A stretch of 64,000 nt of DNA from Simmondsia chinensis (Eukaryota > Streptophyta > Magnoliopsida > Caryophyllales > Simmondsiaceae). A program made the position numbers and the translations under genes. The stretch spans positions 12,315,501 to 12,379,500 of the forward strand of contig JAGTTD010000022.1 in the NCBI GenBank assembly GCA_018398585.1. Direction: 5' to 3'. Under the pieces are notes generated by a model, which was given only the letters and a program-made list of their open reading frames with translations, was not told the origin of the DNA and did not search any database. Positions 33,991 through 45,539 of this stretch are shown here, piece after piece. Position 1 is the stretch's first letter, and the number at the start of each line of letters is the position of its first letter.

Positions 33991-34019
33991 TTCGAAACAC
34001 TATAATTGCCACAACCATC

Positions 34020-35340
34020 AATGAAATTGTGTACCAAGCAATATAAATGCCCTTGTTGATTTATATGGATGAGGCTGAGCGGTTGGGTTGGTTGGTGGTT
34101 GAACATTGAATGTTCAGGGGGTCATAATGGACTACAAAGCAAGGCATTTAATAACCTCAACTACCACCTACTTTATCATACCCCTCTCCCACGGTTCTGC
34201 CCCTATAAAGGGATGAGATGGACAGGAAGCCAAGCATATACGGTCCTTAATATATCGACCCATTTAAATTCCTAATGTAAGTGGCTCTAGCAGCGGCGGG
34301 TGGTGGGCCAGTGACAGCTGAGACACAAAGAGAGGTGGCACTTCTACGGGTCATGTTTCATCAACGGCCTACCAAGAAATTAGTGGTGTATGATCAATCA
34401 CACATGGTGTACGGTGTACGATGAATTGTAATGGTGTGAACTTCATCCGCATGATAAGGATCTTGAACTTTGTATGCATGCAGTGGATGCACTTTACAGA
34501 CAACATATGCAGAGGGACAACTGTATGTAGTTCCAGCAGTTATATATGTCCAGTTTGTCATGCAAATTGTATGCAGGGTTTTAATGTGTGTCAAATTCTA
34601 CGTATCATACACAGTGTATGACGAGTTTTATATATGGTAAAATCACGGGCTGTGCATGTATTTTTAGGTTTGTTGGAAATTATTGGTGTCACACCATTAA
34701 TACGCTGTATATGATGAGTTATATGGGTGAAAAATCAAGTTCTACAAATGTGTTTTAGGTACTTAGTGGTGTATAACCAATCATAAACGGTGTAGGATGA
34801 GTTTGAATGGTTAATAACAAACTTTGCAAGTGTGAATACATCAATAGAAAAATACAACAACATCGAAATATCTGTAAACTTACATACAACTTTCAATATA
34901 ATGAATACAATATAAATCCTTTGGTACAAGTATGCATTTTTATTACACCATTTGAAAATACATCAATAGGAACATACAACAACATCGAAATATACAATAT
35001 TACATACAACTTTCAACATAATGAATACAATGTAAATCCTTTGGTACAAGTATGCATTTTTATTACATACAACTTTCAGTATAATGAAAACAATGTATAA
35101 TGAATAACATAATTTTATGGACATGCATGCAATTGAAGCCGTTTATTCCTTCCGTGTCTGTACAAGTGTACGGAAGTATACAGCCGCAATTTTCCCATCT
35201 GCTCTTGCGTGCATTGGGAGATGCTCAGTCCTTTGGTGAGCAAAAACTCTATGAACTTTACAACAAAAATTCCACAGTCTGACCTGCAGTTAATATTAAT
35301 ACAGATTTCACAGTCAGAAATTGTACATCATTGCAAGTAA
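34020..35340. other. Non-coding middle of MULE
   Basis: Includes further CATACAC/GTGTATG units (34370-34800) and a direct duplication of ~130 bp at about 34836-35095 (shared words CATCAATAG-AA, ACAACAACATCGAAATAT, TTTGGTACAAGTATGCATTT). No gene was recognised. Confidence 0.6.
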
Positions 35341-35343
35341 TGA

Positions 35344-38300
35344 CTATTTTGCATCCACTTCATAACCAAAAGTCCAAATGAACGGAATAGTAAAATTGCA
35401 TGGGAAGTAGATGTCATACCCCCCTTGTTGTGGACATTCATTCCGTTTGTAAGTTACCGAGAAAGGCTTGCCCTTGAACTGTATGAGGTCCTTTCGGACA
35501 TCCCAAAAATTAACCAACGCTAGAGCATGTGGAAGCAATTTTGCAATTGGTTCCACATGTTCTAATCTTGCTGCCCTGGATTTGGCGGCGTACAAGGAAT
35601 CAAATACCTGTATCCGCCAATCATTAAGATGGATGGCAGCAAGGAACCAATGTTGATTAGGTTGATTAATGGGCATGTATATCCGATCCACGTTTGTGGC
35701 AGCTGACCCCATACGTGGCATCCCCGGCAAGGAACTTAATGATCAACGAATCAAAGTCAGTAAAAGCAGACTCAAGCGGGATTCCACTGTTTTGAATCTG
35801 TTTTAGTAGGGGTCCAAATAGAGGAGCAACAGTTGTGTTCGCGCATGTTGCCCTCTGGTCGAAATTGCTCTGGCCACTGATGTTTCTTCTCCAAAATGTA
35901 GTGCAGAATTACATCCATTTCCTGCGATTCAAAACCAATTAGTTGAGACAAGTTGATTTTACACACATAGATAAGTTCATTTTACACAGTTGAACCCTAT
36001 GACTAATCATACACCACTCTTTATTCAAAACACACTAACACAGGTTGATTTTACACCTTTAGCATCAACCATACACGGTGTATGACTAGTAATACAACAC
36101 TTACTTAATACACAATAACATAAGTAGATTTAACACAGGTTGATTTTACTTATTAGTTGACACACGGCAAAACTATCATGATGGGAAACATACCTCATCA
36201 GTAAGCCAGGCGTCCTCGTTTCTCAACCGATACCAAAATTGACCCGTCGTCACAGTCAAAACAGAGAAATCCATTCGTTGATCATTAGGTAACGGAAAGG
36301 GGGTCTTCAAATCTCTGTAATATATAACACCAAGCATGATATATAAGCATACCATAAGAAAGATGATTTCAGACCACTGTAACAGTAATTATTTGAAAAA
36401 CGAGCAAAAGTTGATTTTATGCCATTAAAACCTATCATACATTGTGTATGACAAGTCTTTTAACACTAATTTCTTGTAATAAACCTGAATAAGCTCATTT
36501 TAAACCACTAAAACGAGTCATACCCAGTGTATGATTCGATTTCAGACCACTGTAACAGTAATTACATAAAAATAACTGCAAAAGTTGATTTTATGCCATT
36601 AAAACCTATCATACAATATGTATGCCAAGTCATTTACCACTAATTGCTTAAAATACACCTGAATCGAATCATTTTACACCATTAAAACGCATCATACCCA
36701 GTGTATGATTCAATTTCAGACCACTGTAACAGTAATTACATAAAAAAACTGCAAACGTTGATTTTATGCCATTAAAACCTATCATATATTGTGTATGACA
36801 AATCATTTACCACTAATTAATTAAAATACACCTGAATAAGTTCACTTGATACCATGATAGTGCATCATACACAGTGTATGATTTTCTTTCAGACAAGGGC
36901 CCACTAATTACTTGAAACACACCTAAGAAAGATGCATTCTAGAAACTTTTACATACAAATTATCAAAAAGCATCGTGCAAAATCACACTCACTTAGCGAC
37001 CGTTGCGTGGAAACTTTTGTAAAAATCTTCAAAATCTTCTATGTCTTTGTCGGAGGGAGGCTGGAATGGATTGAAGGGCAGAAACTGGCTCCGGTCCAGG
37101 ATGGGTAATTTTTGCCCGTTTGCTCTTACCCTCCGCAGTCCATTCCTCACCTTTGTACTTGGGGTTTGGCTTGGGGTCCCTCCTCTCTTGCCCCAAAACT
37201 ACACACAGTCTCGGACAATGTCAACAAGTTTTCAACGCCTTCGACATGCGGTGACGATGGTTCCTTGAAGACATTTTCCTCGGCCCTAGATGGCATAGCA
37301 CATAGCAAAAGTCAATAAGCATCAACATGCATGAAAACATAACAAATTGGGACACTAACAAGGAATCTAGTGTCTTACCCAGTACGTACAGGAGAAACTA
37401 TTATGGCTTGCTCAATCGGGGATGGATGAGCGGAAGTCGATGAACATAAGTGCGGCGATGCGGCTTGCGCTTGACGGTCTGAGAGCAGCTCCTTAATCAG
37501 TGCATCCTGAGCCTCAAACTGTCGTTCGTACATTTGCAGCATTCGCTGGTGCGCTTCAAGCTGCATCCGTACCATTTGCACCTCTTTATCCATCGCTTCG
37601 AGTCTCTCCATAACCTGCAATAAGTCCTCCAAATTGGCATAATCAGCAAATTTGAATAATGTAGTATCCACACGGATAAAAATACGATTAAATAAACACA
37701 AAATAATTCATCATACCGATTGGTCCGCCGAATTGGTTGACGTAGGATACGGGTCCTCCCTGGATGCCGGCAACGGAGGTTGAGTTGCCAATGGTTGTGG
37801 CTCCTCACCAAGCTCTGCTGGCATTGCCATAACAGGAGATTGAAACCCCTCCTCAGCATCCTCAGCATAGGGAATGCCTTGTAGATTAGGCTGACCAGCT
37901 TCCGCACTCGTCAGTCTAATCGGTTCGGCATTCAATTGCTGATCAAAGGAAGATACATCATATACACGTTAGTAAAATTACAAAACACACTTCTAACCCA
38001 AAATATATAAAACATACAGTAGTAAAACAATAACAACATAGTGTATTTATTACCTGATCAAATACCGTTGAGAGCAGAGCGGAGTACGGAGCCTTAACGG
38101 ACATCTTCCAGTTAAGGATCCGCCCAAGAGGCTGGTCGCCAACCCTCACCGCCCCAACCTTGGCAAGTTCTGGAAGGGTTTCCAGGGCAAATATGGAAAC
38201 CACATCGTAGAACCCGTGGACGGAGTAGGTATTCTCCAAACTGTGGTGCATTCTTGCAGCGAAATCCTTGAGCTTCCGCACCAAGAATTTCCAGCTCAAG

Positions 38301-38995
38301 GATCCCCATGCAACACGATTGAAAGAGTCCACATCGTCCACGAGGGCCAGGATGTTCGGGTCAATGCCCGTTCGCTTGCGTTTGGCGAACAGTAGACCCT
38401 CGACCAGGTACGCAACAGCAAGCTTAACCTGGTCCTCCATGATGGAGCAGGTTTTGCATGCATCAAAAAGCTGCTGCCTAGTCATCCTCCCCCTCATGCC
38501 ATACTTGGCAACCAGCCTGTTGGGACCACCGCGTACATCTTCCACACCGGCATATCTCAAGCCAGTGAGAATGCAAAACTCCCTCCTCCCAAGGTGCACT
38601 ACCTTCCCACCAAATAAGAATGATAACTCCTCGGGATTGGGGTTGGCCACCTGGTGGAGAAGGACAACGTGAATGAGACTATGCCAGAAGCTGACATTGG
38701 TCTCACTCAGCCCAAGCAGATGCCCGACATTGTATTGTGAGGCAAGGGCAAGCTGTAATGCAAAACACTTTTAGTTAATATGGTATCATAAATGTCATTG
38801 TCAAAAGTCAACATAGTTAAAATGGATACAGTGTCAAACCTTGGCTTCGTCGTCCTTCAAGATTTCCTTTATCTCCGTGACAACCTTGGTTGACAAACCT
38901 ATTTGGTTGATTTGGAGGAATTTCCAGAAACCCCTCGGGAAAATGTAATCAACCTCAACGGCAGGACGGCTCTTCCTACGTGTGTAAAATGCCAT
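35344..38995 (-). pseudogene. DUF1985 - Ulp1 (C48 peptidase)-like gene, degenerate
   Basis: Ulp1 enzymes cut SUMO precursors and SUMO conjugates; MULE-borne relatives have unknown roles. Start ATG 38995 directly follows an acceptor TTTCAG. Exons that fit GT-AG: 38995-38840, 38752-38054, 37938-37717, 37614-37379, 37285-about 36993, 36314-36194 and 35921-35344. The DUF1985 domain spans exons 1-2 (SFWHSLIHVVLLHQ, FLFGGKVVHLGRREFCILTG, LRYAG). Exon 4 is a short coiled coil (MERLEAMDKEVQMVRMQL). The protease part has HWFLAAIHLNDWRIQVFDSL with His and Asp, then CPQQGGYDIYFPCNF, where the family has Asp-Cys-Gly; the catalytic Cys is Ile. Frame breaks lie near 37185-37200, 35885-35900 and 35670-35730. 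It converges on the transposase gene. Confidence 0.82.
35950..36930 (-). repeat. Palindromic ~175-bp units in Ulp1-gene introns
   Basis: Three to four units of the same type as the terminal arrays (CATACCCAGTGTATGATTCG, CCATTAAAACCTATCATACA) occupy the intron between exons at 36993 and 36314 and, in shorter form, the next intron (about 35950-36180). Confidence 0.8.
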
Positions 38996-39714
38996 CTGAA
39001 ATAAAAGCAATACACCATTAACTGAACACAAACAGACACACTTTGGTTCTACACCATTGAAACAAATCATATAGAGTGTATGATTGATTATACACCACCA
39101 CTAATTACTTATAATACACAAACACAAGTTGGTTATACACCATTAAAACCAATCCTACACACTGTATGGTTGCTCATATGAAACATGCAGAAGTTCATTA
39201 TACCACAAAGGTCGATTTTACGTGAAAAAAAAACCACAAAACATGCAGAAGATCATTTTACACAAATAAAAAACACTAATCACAAAGCCACTAACACCAA
39301 AACCCTAAACCCTAACAAATACTATGCACTATGTTCAGGAAATGGTACGAAACAAACGGATATTATACATTGGAGCACCAAAACCCTCAACCCTACAAAA
39401 ATAACTCTTACTCACCTTCGAAAATGGTGATTAAAGACTGGAGCAGCTATAGATCAAGGATGAAGGTGTGAAAACAGAGGTCAGACCCACGGGAACGACA
39501 ATCGCAGCTGAAGTAGAGGAGAAAGAGGATGAACAAATTCGGAAAGAGGAAAGAGGAGAGAGAGAATGAACGGGTGAGAGAAAGAGGAGAGTGACTGGTG
39601 GCTTGTAAAACAAGTTGCTTATGGGGAAGACAGAGAGGCGGGAAGGGGTTTTACAGCTGTAAGTAAATGAGGCGAGAGCAGGGGTACGGATGGCATTAAA
39701 TAAGGAGAGAGAAA
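38996..39714 (-). other. Upstream region of Ulp1-like gene
   Basis: Contains two palindromic repeat units (39040-39180) in a likely leader intron, then GA-rich sequence (39500-39720), the mirror of the CT-rich leader on the transposase side. The two promoters thus lie just inside the two TIRs. No TATA box was identified with confidence. Confidence 0.5.
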
Positions 39715-42700
39715 GGGGACGGGTTGGGGGGGGGGGGTGAATGGGAGGGCCTTTTTGAAGGGAAATTGTACGGATATACTCAAAATGTATATTTTTTTTC
39801 CAAATACACATCCCAAAAATACACAAATAAACGCTGATTTTACACAAATATTACCCATCATACACCGTGTTATGAAGTGCATCATACACCAATAAAACTT
39901 GAAATACACGTATATAAGCAGATTTCATACCACTGTACCCTTAAATAAATGGAAAAACCTGCAAAAGTTGATTTTATGCTATTAAAACCTATCATACATT
40001 GTGTATGACAAGATCTTTACCGATAATTACTTCAACTATACCTAAATAAGGTCATTTTACACCATTAAAATGAATCATACCCAGTGTATAGATTCGATTT
40101 CAGACCACTGTACCCCTAATTACTTGAAAAAAACAGCAAAAGTTGATTTTTTGCTATTATAACCTATCATACATTGTGTATGATAAGTCATTTACAACTA
40201 ATTACTTGAAAAAAAACCTGAATAAGTTCCTTTTACACCATTAAAATGTATCATACCCATTGTATGATTCGATTTCATCCCACTGTAACAGTAATTAGTT
40301 GAAAAAACCAGTTAAAAGTTGATTTTATGCCATTAAACCTATCATATATTGTGTATGACAAGTTATTTACCATTAATTTCTTGTAATACACCTGTATAAG
40401 CTCATTTTACACCATTAAAACGAATCATACCCAGTGTATGATTAGATTTCAGACCCCTGTACCCCTAATAACTTGAAAAAAAAAAGCAAAAGTTGATTTT
40501 ATGCCAATAAAACCTATCATACATTGTGTATGACAAGCTCTTTACCGCTACTTACTTCTAATATACCTGAATAAGGTCACTTTACACCACTATAAAGCAT
40601 CATACCCAGTTTATGATTCGATTCCAGACCACTGTACCCCTAATTACTTGAAAAAAACCAGCAAAAGTTGATTTTATGCCATTACAACATATCATACATT
40701 GGGTATGATACGTCATTTACCACTAATTGTTTAGAACTAAACCTTAATAAGCTCATTTCAAACCATTAAAGCGAATCATACCCAGTGTATGATTCAATTT
40801 CAGACCACTTACCCCTAATTACTTGAAAAAACAGCAAAAGTTGATTTTTTGCCATTATAACGTATCATACATTGTGTATGAGAAGTCATTTACAACTAAT
40901 TCCTTGAAATAAACCTGAATAAGTTCATTTTACACCATTAAAACGCATCATACCCAGTGCATGATTCGATTTCATCCCACTGTAACAGTAAATAGTTGAA
41001 AAAACCAGTAAAAGTTGATTTTATGCCATTAAACCTATCATACGTTGTGTATTACAAGTCATTTACCACTAATTTCTTGTAATACGCCTGAATAAGCTAA
41101 TTTTAAACCATTAAAAAGAATCATACCCAGTGTATGATACGATTTCAGACCACTTACCCCTAATTACTTGAAAAAAAAGCAAAGGTTAATTTTATGCCAT
41201 TAACACCTATAATAATTTGTGTATGATAAGTGATTTACAACTAATTGCTTGAAATAAACCTGAATAAGTTCATTTTACACCATTAAAACACATTATACCC
41301 ATTGTATGATTCGATTCAGCCCTCTGTAACAGTAATTAGAAGTAAAAACCAGTAAAAGTTGATTTGTTGACATTATAACGTATCATACATTGTGTATGAG
41401 AAGTCATTTACAACTAATTCCTTGAAATGAACCCGAATAAGTTCATTTTACACCATTAAACGCATCATACCCAGTGCATGATTCGATTTCATCCCACTGT
41501 AACAGTAAATAGTTGAAAAAATCAGTAAAAGTTGATTTTATGCCATTAAACCTATCATACATTGTGTATGACAAGTCATTTACCACTAATTTCTTATAAT
41601 AAACCTGAATAAGTTTATTTTAAACCATTTAAAACGAATCATACCCAGTGTATGATACGATTTCAGACCACTTACCCCTAATTACTTGAAAAAAACAGCA
41701 AAGGTTAATTTTATGCCATTAACACCTATAATAATTTGTGTATGATAAGTGATTTACAACTAATTGCTTGAAATAAACCTGAATAAGTTCATTTTACACC
41801 ATTAAAACACATTATACCCATTGTATGATTCGATTCAGCCCTCTGCAACAGTAATTAGAAGTAAAAACCAGTAAAAGTTGATTTTTTGACATTATAACCT
41901 ATCCTACATTGTGTATGATAAGTCATTTACAACTAATTGCTTGAAAAGAACCTGAATAAGTTCATTTTACACCATTAAAATGTATCATACCCATTGTATG
42001 ATTCGATTTCATCCCACTGTAACAGTAATTAGCTGAAAAAAACAGCAAAAGTTGATTTTATGCCATTATAACCTATCATACCTTGTGTATGACAAGTCAT
42101 TTACCACTAATTTCTTGTAATACACCTGAATAAGTTCATTTTACACCATTAAAACGCATCATACCTAGTGTATGATTCGGTTTTATCCCACTGTACGTCT
42201 AATTACTTGAAAAAAAACAGCAACAGTTGATTTCATGCGATTATAACCTATCATACATTGTGTATGATAAGTCATTTACCACTAATTGTTTTAATAAAAC
42301 CTGCAAAGGTTCATTTTAGACCATTTCAGAGTATCATACCCATTGTATGATTAGATTTCAGCCCACTGTAACAGTAATTCCTTGAAAAAAAAGCAAAATT
42401 TGATTTTTTGCCATTATAACCTATCATACATTGTGTATGACAAGGCATTTACCACTAATTGCTTGAACTACACCTGAATAAGTTCATTTTACGCCATTTT
42501 AACTCATCATACCCATTGTATGATTCGATTTCAGCCCACTGTAATAGTAATTGGTTGAAAAAAACAGCAAAAGTTGATTTTATGCCATTATAACCTATCA
42601 TACATTGTATATGACAAGTCATTTACCACTAATTGCTTGGAATACACCTGAATAAGTTCATTTTACACCATTAAAACGCATCATACCCAGTGTATGATTC

Positions 42701-43208
42701 GATTTCATCCAACTGTACGTCTAATTACTTGAAACAAAAAGCAAAAGTTGATTTTATGCCATTATAACCTATCATACATTGTGTATGATAAGTCTTTTAC
42801 CACTAATTTCTTGTGATACACCTGAATAAGCTCATTTTACACTATTAAAAGGAATCATACCCAGTGTATGATTTTATTACTTACTTCAAGCACGCCTAAA
42901 CAGGGTCTGGGAGGGAAGAAGAAGAAAAGGCAAATTTGAAAATTACATTTTTTTTTGGACAAAAAAAAATTCAAAGGGAAAAAAAAAATGAAGAAAAGGA
43001 GAGTGAAAGGCCAAAAGAGTGTACTTTTGCCTGCCTTGCATTAAATGAGGAGAGAGAAAGAGAGAGAGAGAGAGGGGACGGATGGGGGGGGTGAGGTGGG
43101 AGGGCATTTTTGTCCAAAAGAGTCTATTTATGGTTAAAGGGGTCTAAAAAACATTAAGGGGGGGGGGGGGGGGGGGGGGGCTGGGGGGTTCAATCCGTAC
43201 GATTTCCC
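39715..43208 (-). repeat. Right terminal inverted repeat arm
   Basis: Reverse complement of 25049-28420, including the internal GGGAAATTGTACGG at 39760-39773 and the outer end CCGTACGATTTCCC. A 23-nt G run at 43158-43180 replaces the 7-nt C run of the left end. Confidence 0.88.
39900..42880 (-). repeat. Subterminal ~175-bp tandem array with palindromes, right
   Basis: Same unit as 25366-28200 in opposite orientation, again about 16 units with two near-palindromes each. Two units at about 40960-41280 and 41460-41780 resemble each other more than their neighbours, and a similar pair sits in the left arm (26560-26880 and 27060-27380). Confidence 0.85.
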
Positions 43209-43217
43209 AATTTTTTT
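43209..43217. repeat. Right target-site duplication of 18-kb MULE
   Basis: AATTTTTTT, identical to 25040-25048. Confidence 0.85.
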
Positions 43218-43330
43218 AGCATTATATTTACAAAAGTAAAAGAAAAAAGAATTATCCTAGTTAAAATGAATATTTTTAGTGTTGAATTAGATATAAACTA
43301 ATTTTTTAAGCACTATATGGTATTTAACAT

Positions 43331-43572
43331 AGCTAAAGAGGGCACTAACACGCCGTCATCGGATTGCATAAGAACTCCGAAGTTAAGTATGCTTGGGCGA
43401 GAGTAGTACTAGGATGAGTGACCTCCTGGGAAGTCCTCACCCTCAGGTTGGGGGCACCGGAAAACAGCCTCTCTTCAGGTTAACACCCTGAAAGGGGAAG
43501 GCTGCATACATCAACCCCCCCCCCCCCGGGAACCTGCGTAGATGGGAGCCCTTGAGGCACTGGATATGTTCC
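43331..43572 (+). mobile_element. Full-length 5S-rRNA-derived SINE, copy A
   Basis: A 242-bp insertion between perfect 15-bp duplications TATGGTATTTAACAT (43316-43330 and 43573-43587). The 5' half (about 43343-43440) is 5S rRNA sequence: AGAACTCCGAAGTTAAG, TGCTTGGGCGAGAGTAGTAC and GTGACCTCCTGGGAAGTCCTC, i.e. the internal pol III control region. The 3' half has AACAGCCTCTCTTCAGG, AAGGCTGCATACATC, a 13-nt C run and GGGAGCCCTTGAGGCACTGG, resembling the shared 3' domain of many plant SINEs. Confidence 0.9.
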
Positions 43573-43689
43573 TATGGTATTTAACATGCTTGTATCCCTA
43601 TCTTAATTCAATATTTTCTCTCAGATTATTAATCTGGAACATTTTTTTGATAATATATAAGTATATTTTTTTTGTCATATTTTCAAAAT

Positions 43690-43872
43690 AAAGTGTTTGG
43701 TTGTGCATTTGATTTTTTTGGCTTAGACATAGTGTGTGTTGACACATACCTGATGTTGACATATTACAAAATCGCCCTCTAGACGTTGTGTGTCGACACA
43801 CTGATTTGTTGAGTCGACACACAATATTATAGAAATTATAGTCCCAAAAACTAGGGGTTATGTGTCGACACA
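43690..43872. repeat. Cluster of TGTGTCGACACA palindromes
   Basis: GTGTGTCGACACAC (near 43785), GAGTCGACACACA (near 43815), TGTGTCGACACAT (near 43861) and a diverged TGTGTTGACACAT (near 43735) occur within 180 bp. They lie in the spacer of the older inverted-repeat element; function unknown. Confidence 0.65.
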
Positions 43873-44463
43873 TAGAATTAGGGATGGCAATGGGGAAGGG
43901 TGTGTACAAGGATCCTTCATACATACCTGTATCCACCACCTAAATCTATTCTTATACCCACCCCATTACCCGCCACAGGGTATCAAATGGATACCCATAC
44001 CCGCCCTAGCAGGTGCAAACTTATACCCATACTCGCTCCATTACCCCCAGATATCCAATGGGTATCCAATTACCACCCCCATACCTGCCTCTAATATGGG
44101 TATAAAACAATTATTCGTACCCCCATGTATTAATTATTTAATACTACTTTTAAAAATTCAATTATATTTTTTAAATTGATGAACAATTTAAGTAATTAAA
44201 TCTAAACACATATTTTTGTAATTTCAAAGTTAATTAGATACAAAATAGAGCAGGTATTATGGGTTTAAAGCGGGGTGGGGCGGTTATGGAGCGGGGCGGG
44301 GCAGGTACAATGCAATACCCGTACCCGCCCCATATTCGTGGTGGGTATGGAGTAGGCACACCCAACCCATAACCAGTACATGCCTCACTTATACCCATAC
44401 TTGTTCCAAACGGGGCGCATACCTGTAGGTCAAGGATTTTATCCGTCTCATTACCACCCCTAC
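43873..44463. mobile_element. MITE-like element rich in GGGTACCCGC words
   Basis: Inverted ends TAGGGATGGCAATGGGG and, on minus, TAGGGGTGGTAATGAG enclose ~590 bp of alternating GGGGCGGG/TACCCGCCCC words. This type of end is common in plant hAT-like non-autonomous elements. A possible 8-bp flank match is imperfect. Confidence 0.55.
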
Positions 44464-44539
44464 ACGGAACACATCAAATACACCACCGAGATACTTTATT
44501 CCACATTAGTATTTTTGAGCGAAAATACATTAAATTAAG

Positions 44540-44945
44540 ACATATGATACAAGCATAAGTGCAAGTGTTAGATACTATATAATGTTTAAATAATTAGTTT
44601 ATGTATAGTTCAATGTCGAAAATATTAATTTTAAAAAGTACAATCCTTTTTTCTTTTACTTTTATTAGAGCCAAAAAAAGTCACATACAAATAGATTGGT
44701 ATTTTGTTAACTGTTTTTTTAATGTTGAAATCAACCTTACTTTTCCCCATTTGCAAGGCGGCAAGTGGGGTTCAATCTCCAACTTTTTGTGCTAAAAAAG
44801 TTAGTTTTTTCCTAGTTTGGTGTCAAAAAAATTTATTAATATTAGTATAATGCCTTTCTTTTTAACTTAATAAGTATAGTACTAAAAAAATTAATATATA
44901 CCTAGTTTGATTTTTTTTTTTTTTTTTTATCATTCTTTCTATATA
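44540..44945. repeat. Right arm of older inverted-repeat element
   Basis: Reverse complement of the left arm 24241-25048 plus 43218-43330 without the insertions, so it serves as an empty-site reference. Confidence 0.7.
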
Positions 44946-45539
44946 TGTAGATTTTGTAAATTTTAGCTGAAATTTAGAAAATAATTTAGTAAAAGATGAT
45001 ATGAGTCATATTTGCAATTTACACAAAAATTCATCAAATTACAATAAAATTTTACCGAATTCTTATATAAGATAATTACATATTATCAAAATTATATGTC
45101 ATAAAATATTTTCTATCTAAATATTGTCAAATTCTATTAAAAGTACCATACATAATTAAAATCATATACCGTTGCGAGCATTTTTTGCAAAAAAAAATCA
45201 TATTCAAGTATCTAATTTATAAAATCTTTAAACTTTAGCATATCTTATTAATAAAATTTTTAACTCCTACTCACCAGGGTCTTTCTCGGTGTTAGGAGAT
45301 AAGTGAAGAAAACATGATATTATTTTAGGTCAAAAAATCTAAAGTTCGATTCTCCTTTGAACTTCGAGTAACCGATTCCTTGTTAGCAAATATATGTATA
45401 AAATATCATTATTATACTAAAATTAATTTAAAATAATAAAAGTTTAAACTTTGAATACAGAATATAACGTTGTTGTTCCGAAAATACCCCTCCGCCGGTG
45501 TACCCAGACTGGCAGTCCCCAATGTGAGTAAAGAGGGCC
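44946..45539. other. AT-rich upstream region of coiled-coil gene
   Basis: No gene is seen. The last ~60 bp (from 45478) become GC-richer and probably include the promoter; no convincing TATA box is present. Confidence 0.45.

Larger units (their letters stand above)
25049..43208. mobile_element. 18.2-kb Mutator-like element (KI/Kaonashi-type) with ~3.4-kb TIRs
   Basis: Both ends read GGGAAATCGTACGGATTGAA inward and are flanked by the same 9 bp (AATTTTTTT). The inverted arms extend about 3.3-3.5 kb on each side. Inside are a mudrA-type transposase gene on plus and a DUF1985/Ulp1 protease-like gene on minus, converging. Host-type Ulp1 genes inside MULEs are known from plants as Kaonashi MULEs. 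An un-inserted relative of the target (GACTTTTTTTGGC, minus strand of about 44669-44684) supports the boundaries. Both genes carry frame breaks, so the copy is probably immobile unless helped in trans. Confidence 0.9.

Noticed and set aside
37497..37907. Minus-strand open frame of 136 codons
   Set aside because: Crosses splice sites of the Ulp1-like gene in a different frame; the GT-AG exon model with coiled coil and linker is better supported.
39431..39909. Minus-strand open frames near 39.4-39.9 kb
   Set aside because: Low-complexity Ser/Pro translation of the GA-rich leader and TIR; no family resemblance.
43341..43440. A 5S rRNA gene
   Set aside because: Only about positions 17-111 of 5S rRNA are present, fused to a SINE tail and flanked by target-site duplications; copies at 50.3 and 63.1 kb show the same chimera.
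43331..43572. Cassandra-type LTR element carrying 5S sequence
   Set aside because: No LTR pair, no primer-binding site, and 15-17-bp duplications instead of 5 bp fit a SINE.
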